Shown: positions 47,701 through 56,700 of the stretch, piece by piece
How positions within the stretch are numbered: the first letter of the stretch is position 1
Layout: the number at the start of each line of letters is the position of its first letter
NCBI GenBank assembly: GCA_030248215.1
Contig: JASANG010003169.1
Coordinates: 1-64,000 of the forward strand
Source of the DNA: Enoplolaimus lenunculus
Lineage: Eukaryota; Nematoda; Enoplea; Enoplida; Thoracostomopsidae
Length of the DNA: 64,000 nucleotides
Reading direction: 5' to 3'
Made by a program: the position numbers and the translations under genes
Notes under the pieces: generated by a model
Databases searched by the model: none
What the model was told of the DNA's origin: nothing
What the model saw: the letters and a program-made list of their open reading frames with translations, nothing else

Positions 47701-50700
47701 CGGTTGGCATGGGTTGACTGGTCCTCTGGCCTAGCGGACAAATGTCCTGTGGGTCGCGTAAAACGTTGATCAATTAATAAAATAAACAATTCGTGGTGAT
47801 GTAATTATTTTTCTAAGCAATCAGTAATGGACCGGTTTACATCAAAAGGCCAGGGTCGATTTTTAGTGCCACACCAAACCTGTGAATTGATAACCGATAT
47901 TTTTCCAGCTTCAAAATCGTTTAACCCAAGTCAAGTATACGGTGGGCGTCGTTTTGAAACAGACAGGGCCGGATCAGCCACTTCTCATACCCTCCATTTA
48001 AGGGCCATCCCTAAAACGGCCCAGTTTCTAACTGGTTGAAACATAAATCGCCGAAGTTTTAAAATACGTCTGGATTCTCGCTCACTCCGTTCGCAAGTTT
48101 GGGGTCCCCACATTGGAGTTTGGGGGGGCAGCCCCCACACCTGGGCACTGAACACAGAGGAATTACGGGGACTGGAAGAATGGGACTCAGGCGTAGGCTT
48201 AAGACTTGACTTACGTTTAATCTTTGATATTACGCTTGAAATTTGCTCGTATAGCTTACGTGGGCGAGTATAGTTTTATTTGAAACTTGAGGTTTTTAGC
48301 GTTACACCCAATGGACTGTCAAGATATTGTGATCGGCAGTGCAATTGGTAAGCGAGGGGTTGTTTTTGACGCGTACACCCGTGATCGATCGACCCCAATG
48401 CCGGATGCAATGTTTGGCGGCAGTGACAGTATTACATCCGCAACCGCGTGGACACAAGGCGATTCGACTGTGGTTATGTTCCGGCGGAAACGGAAAGGTC
48501 TCACATTCTTTGAAGACAGACAACTTTTCGTTTAAACACAGAGTCGTAGCCAGAATTTGAGTTCGGCAGAGTATAACCTGATGTAAAAATCGCAAAGCTC
48601 TAAGAACCAGAAGGTTAAAGCCTGTTCAAAGTGGCTTCATCTTGACTTTTAAGAAGTTTATGAAGGCAATGCATCTCCTTTATCCCTCCCCTCGTATGCA
48701 AGTTTGTTGCTACATCAGGACCGTACAGCCAGAGGGGTACCAGGGGATCTCAGTCCCATGGAAGAATTTTATCCCCCAGAAAATTCTCAACCTTGCTTGT
48801 CAGTCATCGCAAACCCTTGTATACCCTTCGCGAAAATTTTGTAGCCACCTCGTGGCAAGGTGGTCTATCTACGAGCTTGTATTGTATATATGCCGCTATG
48901 GAAGGTTTTCGTTTAGCTTCATGGAAACAAACTATAAAACGGACTAATAACGACAGTAGGGCGACGGGTACTGCATTTGAAATTTAGCGTTTACAAACGT
49001 TGCACCCACTTTGTATCTTTTTAACAGACTGTAGCTTGTGAATGATGACAAATCATATTTTTTTCTGTTCGATAAGCTTTCGACCACTCGATAAAGGTTT
49101 GTGATTTTTCTTTAAAAACCTATCAAACAGAATTTCTCCCACATTTACTGGTTAGGGCTTTAGGCTAAAGTAATGGATTTGACCATAATTTAGGCGTAAG
49201 TAAGCGTTTTCCTAAGCCTAAGCGTGAATGTGCGAAAAAGTGTACAAAAGCCAAACTATTAGCTAAGTATGCCTTTATCTATAAGATATATATGAATATA
49301 TGTGTGTATGTGTGTATGTATGGAGTTTTGTTCGTTTACCTTGATATGTTTATTGTTTTTGATTATTTTAGCATTTGAAAACCCAGATCACAGTATCGGT
49401 GGAAAAATGACCGTAATCTGGGCAACTGGCCAACAACCGGACAACTACGTTCATTCACCTAAAGCTGGTGTTGACGTAGGTAAGTCGCTAATTTTAAAGC
49501 TTCAAGTATTCGGAACTGTAAATGCTTGCGGATTCGAAACGGTAACAACTTGTGGATAATGAATTACAGGGCGGATTAAGCCATGTTTCGTAGCCAGGAT
49601 TTTGATTTAGGCGAAAGCCTGGCGTGTAGCAGCGAGCTTACCTTGCTAGAAGAGCTAAACGTTTATCAGCAAAGTAATACCAGAGTTTTCCATGAATTTT
49701 ACAAGTACGGTTGAAAATTATCGAGGGGATATTCTTCCCGGGGGGGGGGGCTGGGCCTCCCTGCTGTCCTGAGAGGGCCACATGAAATGCTTGCGTTTTT
49801 TGTAAAGCATAATAATCGAAACAATTTTTTTTCGAAACCATTGGAGGGGACCATGGTCACTGTTATTCCCCTGCCTACGGCTTTGGCTAAAAATGATCAA
49901 AATTTCACATGCTATGAAACCTGTTACCACCTGGCAGGAGTTTATTTAGGATGGTCAAGTGTGAATCCTTTGTAGGTCGCTCATTAACGGGGGGGGGGGG
50001 GGGGGTTGGGCGATGAGTTAAGGCCGCACCTACCAGTTAGTGATCAGCGTTAAAAAAATTTTCCGTCACTGAGCCAAAGTAGAATAAATAGGTACACAGT
50101 TGAGAGAATTTTCATAGCGCAAAGTCAAACTTGTGTTGAAGAAATTTTAGACTTAGAAAAGTCGTAAAACTATTATCAAACGTTAGTCTACGTTCTGACT
50201 CGATAATACGACCCTCGCCGTTTGACCTCAAAATTTTTTGCTTTTAAACTTATTTTTTAATTGTTCAATGTTGCTAATATTTCTCAAATAAAGTTTCTTG
50301 TTTTCAAAATTAAAAGTTGACTCACTTTTATTTTTTAGTTTATCCTTAGAATGTCTTTATTTGTTTATATTTCAGCAAGTGCAAGTCGCAAAGATTACTA
50401 CGAGCCACACGTATTACGCTATCATGGCTACGGTGGAACCAACAGGGGCTCAGTGGTTGTTGATTTTGACGAAGGTAAGTTGTCGAACTTTGTATTATCA
50501 TTTCTAAAATGTTACCCTGGTCAGATTGTGCAGAATGTTCTTGCTAATCTGTATCTTTTACATTACCGTATCATGCAGTATATGTTGTTCCAGACCGCCG
50601 TTCAATACGTTTTATACAAGTATTACACTGTTTTCAATATTTAATCTATATTATTAAAGCTGGAATGCTCGACATGCGTATTTTGGTTTGTTCAACAAAG

Positions 50701-53700
50701 AACAAATAATGATGTTTTCGTAATGTATAATATTATTTGATGTCAAAATTAGAAAAATATGCTCTGAGTTATTGGCGTTGCAAATCATGCAAGTGGTTTG
50801 ACTCGCTTGCATGCACTGGCACGCGGCGCAAGACCCCCTGGATTGTCCAATGGAAGAAGATAGTTTTTGGGTTGCCGAGAGTTTACAGTTTTAAAGCGCG
50901 TTTTTAGCAAATGTTTCTTTGGGTTACTATTGGCCGGTTTCGATGTTGAATTCTTGACTTATTTTTCAACCCATTTAGCTAGAAAACACTGTGAACTCCA
51001 GATAAACTATTTCCGTCGCAAAATTTTCAGCCCGTCACCGTCGATGGGGAGATTCATCTCCCATCTCCCCTGGATTGACCAGTGATACACTTCCCCACCC
51101 ACCTGAATTCAGGGTGCGACCGAAACTGCGGATCTGGTTCAGTATCCGGCAAAAACCGATATTCGGTTTCGGCATCCGGTACCTTATGCCGGATATTTAC
51201 AGTGGTAGTTCCAACATTTATAAAACTGCTTTTTTTCAAGTTTCCGTGTTTAACATCTTGCTGCGTTTGCAGTTTTGGCCAAGTCAACAACTTCAAGCTT
51301 TGATACACTGAAATATCAAAAATTCAAGCTAACAATTATATCTAATTCAATAAACATATACTTTTGCGCCACTCAAATACTTTAAACTCCGCAAATTTAG
51401 ATGTTTTATCCTCTTGATATCCGGTTTCAGTTCCGGTAAAAAACACATCATTCGGCTCCGGTTTCGGTATTCGATAAAATAATATCCGGTCTACCCCTGT
51501 CTAAATCTGCCAGTGATGCATCCTCCGTCTCCCCCGGATGCGCCATTGACTGGCGGATCCAAGAAATTGCACTACGGACTAAGTTCCCATCCAACAGTAT
51601 CAGAACAAAGGTTTTGTATTAAAGGTTTTACCATGTACAAAAATTACTTTACGTGTTGTTTTTATATATTTTAAGCATCACAAGAGACGACAACCGAAGA
51701 TCCATGTCGAAGTAGCTATCGATCGTCAGGGGGTGACTATCACATTTCGTGGGACGCGCGTTCTGTCGCCGGAAGTATTCGATTTGACTTGAAGCTGCCA
51801 GGATTACGGCGAGGGATGTGGTCTGGCGTCGGATTTTCCACTGATGGACTTATGGTTAGTAGAACATTCTTTTATGTTTATTTTATCATTAATGATTACA
51901 TTTTTTCTTTCATGAATGCCTTTTAACGTCTTTCCGATGTTGGCGAGTTACTTTTGAGGAGTTAGTGTTTACGTGACACCGGCCGGCCTGTTCTAATATG
52001 GTAGCTATGTGTACTGGAACATTTTATTAGCTGATTGTTGATTGACTTTCTGGAAAATCCTTTAATCAGTGCCTTTATCCAAGAGCTTTATATTTTAAGG
52101 CATACTCACCAATGCTTAAATTTTGAAATATATACACAATGAATCTCTTGTTATAAAAACCTGTAACATTGATCAACAGTTAAAGATAGGTTTTCAAACA
52201 AACGACTACAACGTTTAAAAATTGCAAAGAATAACGTTATATATATAATATATAATATATATAATATATATATAACATATACATATATATACTTGAGAAA
52301 ATTGTCACTCATTTAAGATAATTTATTGTTTCAGCCAGGTGCCGATATTATACTCGTGAAATATGAAACCAGCGGAAACGTCGAAGTCTCAGATTGGCAA
52401 GTTTTGCAATATTCACACTACTCATGCAACTTCAGCAATATCATGCGTACACAAGGTAACTTTTGTGACGCTAGTGTCATGGGCAGTGAAACTGTTTTGT
52501 TTCAGTGTCCATTACACTACTGCATCAAACGTTTACGTGGTGTACGCATAATACTGTAGAAGTTGCATTTAAAATCATTGTGTAGATTTGAAATAGACGA
52601 AATTTTGAGTTTTGCATTGAAATTTCGTTCCAATCCATTTATGCTAGAATTTGTATGTTATTTTTGAAAAATTCGTTTGAAAATAACAGTAGCAGACGAG
52701 ACGATCATATTTGTTTGGCAATAACCGATGTTGTAATTTTTACACCACTGGACTTTAACAGATTCCTGCAGGAAAAAAAATAAATACAGCAAAAGTAAAC
52801 GGTTTTTGAACCTGAAATAAAATCAGAAAATCTCATCAAAAAATAATCATTGAAAAACTATTTTGAAAAACTTTTGCTAAAGTTTTCAAATTTTTCACAA
52901 TTTTTATGAACACCCTATTTCAACATTGGCCAATGTTACTTTTGGGGCCGTAGCAGTAGATGAAGTGTATTCCTTAGGCAAAGCCTAAGCCTAAGCGTTG
53001 CAAAATCGTATTCCTAAGCCTAAGCATACTCCTAACCCTAAGCCTAAGCGTAAGCCCAAGCCTAAGCCTACGCCTAAGCCTAAGCTTAAGCAAAAAATGT
53101 AATCTAGCGTGTAAGCCTACTCTTTCACAGACCCACCAGAAACCGGGAAGGCCCAACAAAATTTCGCTTAACAGTTGATATACACTTACCTGCTTTTATC
53201 ACTCGTCGCTACGTTTGCGTTTTGACTATTTTAATATCTTCCAGAGTTTCCGGCATCGCGAGGTGTCGTACGCAACCTTTTCCATATAGCACCAGACGGG
53301 CCCCCCGCAAGTCAATTCGAACACTTTTTTTGCAGTATCGGTTGACACCACGGCGCAAGTACAGCAACAAATCGCAACAATATTATCAGTAGCATATTTT
53401 TGAGTCCAGGCTAGTAATTTTAAATTTAATCTGTCGAGGTAAATTTAAAATTTGATTATACAATAACCTTTGAAATTTAAGGAAGGCAACTGGATACAGC
53501 CGTCCGAAGCAAGATGCAACAAGTATTACACAAGTGAACCAGTACCAAACTAACGATGGCAGCCTTGGTGTGACGTTCACGCGGCCGTTAATTACTAACG
53601 ACAACGCTAACGATATAAATCTATTCAGAAACGCAGTTTACTTACTGTTTCCTACGTCTGGAGGTAAATTTATTTTAGCTTGGCAAAATAAAAGCTTTTT

Positions 53701-56700
53701 GCACATTTTTTTCGTTAACCTTTTCGCTCATAGAGTATACTATGTGCAACTAATTGCAATCTGGGTGCGTGCAATATTAAATACGCAATGTACAGGGTTT
53801 AACTGTTAATACACGTTGGTTCGAATCCTAGCTTGAAATTTGATGTCAGATGAAACTGAAAATATCTGTTGGGGAAAGCGTTAATGTTCCGCTATATTTT
53901 TGCATCCACTAAAGAGAATTGAAATTTCAAATTTAGATTGAATTTGAACGAAAGAATAGATTTATACTCAAGTTTAGGTATAATGTTTACTTTTTAAGCC
54001 ACCCAATGTTACTTTAAGAGGCGTAACTGTAGATTAATCGTATTCCTAAGCCTATTAGCCTAAACCTAAGCGTTACAAAAATGAGTTCCTAAGTCTAAGC
54101 CTAAGCCTAAGCCTAAGCCTAAGCAAAAAAATGTAATCTAGAATCTAAACCTACTCTTTTTTAGACCCACTAGAAACCTGGATGCCCCTTAAATTAACAT
54201 GGGCCATAATTATGATGGCACACGATGGTTCGAGGGTTGTTTTCTATTTTTCAGTAACAGTTACTTTTTGACGAATGTAACTCTTGTTTCAGGTCCGTTA
54301 AGCAACCAAGGAACCATTCGTAGACATATATTAACGCCGGTGAGATCAAAGACAAAAATAGACTTTTCGGCATGTTCCACAAGTACGTAACTTGTTTGGT
54401 TTAATCGAACCCGATATTTTCTCACGTGATCAGCCACATAATGACTGGATTAATAAAACAAGCTTGGATTACACGGCTCATGTAAAGATCAGGGGCGGAA
54501 CGTTTTTCTGTGGGACTGCAATAGAGTAAGCTTAAAACTTTAGACTAATTTTTTGCTTGGCTTAGGCTTAGCTTGGCTTACGCGACCCATATAAAGTTGA
54601 GGGGCGGAACGTTTTTCTGTGGGACTGCAATAGAGTAAGCTTAAAACTTTAGACTAATTTTTTTTGCTTGGCTTAGGCTTAGGCTTAGGCTTACGAATAA
54701 GCTTATAATACTATTCCGCCCCTGTTCTTTACATTGGCCGCTTACGCTAACGGTGACGCAATACTTTTGATGACGTCAGGCGCTATCCATCACCCTGCGT
54801 CATATCGTACGCAAAATACTAACGTACGATACCATATAATGACGGACGATGACGAACAGCACGGAACGGCAAGTATAGCGCCGCCCTTAGCGGTAAGGTT
54901 ATCCTTAGGCTTAGGCTTATGATTATTCTAACCCTAAGCTTAATAGGCACAGGTATGGGACAAGTAAGTAAGTATCTGCAATTTTGAATACACCTTAGTC
55001 GCCTCTACCGCCAATCCCCGTATATAACTGGACGGTGATAGGTCTTTCAATTTCGCGAACCAGCTCATTGGATAATACTGGCGGTTAGGTTCAAACAGTT
55101 ATCCAATAGCAAACTTTTATACCAAGGATTAGTTTATAAATTGCGTTTGGCTTCTCGCTCACTTCGCTCGCACGCTTTTCAGCAGGATGTATCGCGCTGC
55201 AGTGAAATTTATAGATCCACTATTGCTGATTTGCTTGAAGTTTATATATTTAAAATTTCAATAACTGGGACTGTTTTATGGTGAAATAGACGCGGGTTCC
55301 TAATAAAAGTTTAGAGTTGTTCACAGGATAACGTCCACGATACACTGAGAAAAATGTTGAGTCACATTGACTCTCTCTGAAATAGGCTCTACGGGACTAT
55401 ACAAACTGAGTCAAATTCGACTCAGTAAACCGCACGTTTGACTCTGGTGAAGTCGAACAATTTGACTCAGCTTGTGTAGTCCCGTAGAGCCTATTTCGGA
55501 GAGAGCCAATTTGACTCACCATTTTTTGCAGTGTACCTAAGCGATACTTTTACGCATACGTACAATTAATGCCGTTTGAGACGTGAAACATTTTTCATCT
55601 TTATATCTGGCAAATTTGTTTACATCTTACAAACAAAAGATTCGTGGGCACTGGGAAGTTAGCGAGCCATCTCTAAATCCGCCCTGTAAAGATTAAATGA
55701 TGTACCTAAATCAGCCAATCAAAATGTTCCTTTAAAAAGTGAACGGCAAATACAGGCCTTCTATTGGTGCAATTTTATTTTGCTAAATCTGCCCTGTAAA
55801 GATTAAATGATGTACCTAAATCAGCCAATCAAAATGTTCTTTTAAAAAGTGAACGGCAAATACAGGCCTTCTATTGGTTCAATTTTATTACGAGAAATAA
55901 TTTATATAAAATAATTTGGGCAGAAGCATCATTCCTTCTTTATTAGATAATTTTTAATAGTTTCAGTGCTTATTATCGGTTTGACGGCCGAAACGCTATT
56001 TTCTTCGGGCAAATGCTACTTATATTTGAGTAGTGAAAATAATCGATGCTGTCGTGTGACCCTGGCTCGATACTTTTGGTTACACTGCAAAAATGGGTAG
56101 TCAAATTGACTCTCTCGGAAATAGGCTTTTCCTCACAACACAAACTGAGTCCGATTCGACTCCACCAGAGGCAAATTCGATTCTCTATGCCGCACGTTTG
56201 ACTCTGGCGGAGTCGAATTTGACTCAGTTTGTGTAGTCAGGAAAAGCCTATTTCCGAGAGAGTCAATTTCACTCCCCATTTTTTACAGTGTACGTTCTAA
56301 CTTCGCCTGATAGCCTGAGGGTCCAATGTTGTTAACTATAGAGGCCTGACTATCAGGAGACAGGAAGACTAGTGAACTTAGAGACTGGGAGGATTAAGAT
56401 TAGGTTTTGAATTAGGATCGGAGTTAAACATATATTTAGGCTTAAGGCTTAGGTTTTTACTCTTAGGTTTAGGTTTAGGCTTAGTGGGCAGGAATGTTAT
56501 AATTAACATATGCCGCCTGAACAAATATATTCGCTGCAACAACACAATTTATTCAGGTTGGTGTAAAATTTCTAGATACTGGGCAACTTGGACAGAATAT
56601 CAAGGCCGCAAGTGAGTCATTTTATTTCTATCAGTTTTCATAAGCTGAAGCAATAAGCGCGGAAGAGCTTGGATCACTCTATTTTGAAATTTCAGATCTT

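Noticed and set aside
48540-48870. Open frames after exon 16 of the DOMON gene as further exons
   Set aside because: The sequence is a family F repeat (CCCAGAAAATTCTCAACC, GTAGCCACC).
52950-53100. TTAGGC/CCTAAG arrays as interstitial telomere or chromosome-end sequence
   Set aside because: All arrays are short (2-15 units), lie inside elements with inverted ends, and several have 8-bp target duplications.
53256-53345. Open segment after ATCTTCCAG ([18 protein letters not shown]) as a DOMON exon
   Set aside because: It ends in a stop before any donor in frame and would split the conserved [12 protein letters not shown] join.
55673-55892. Direct repeat as a CRISPR-like array
   Set aside because: Only two units of 110 bp without spacers in eukaryotic DNA; it is a simple tandem duplication.
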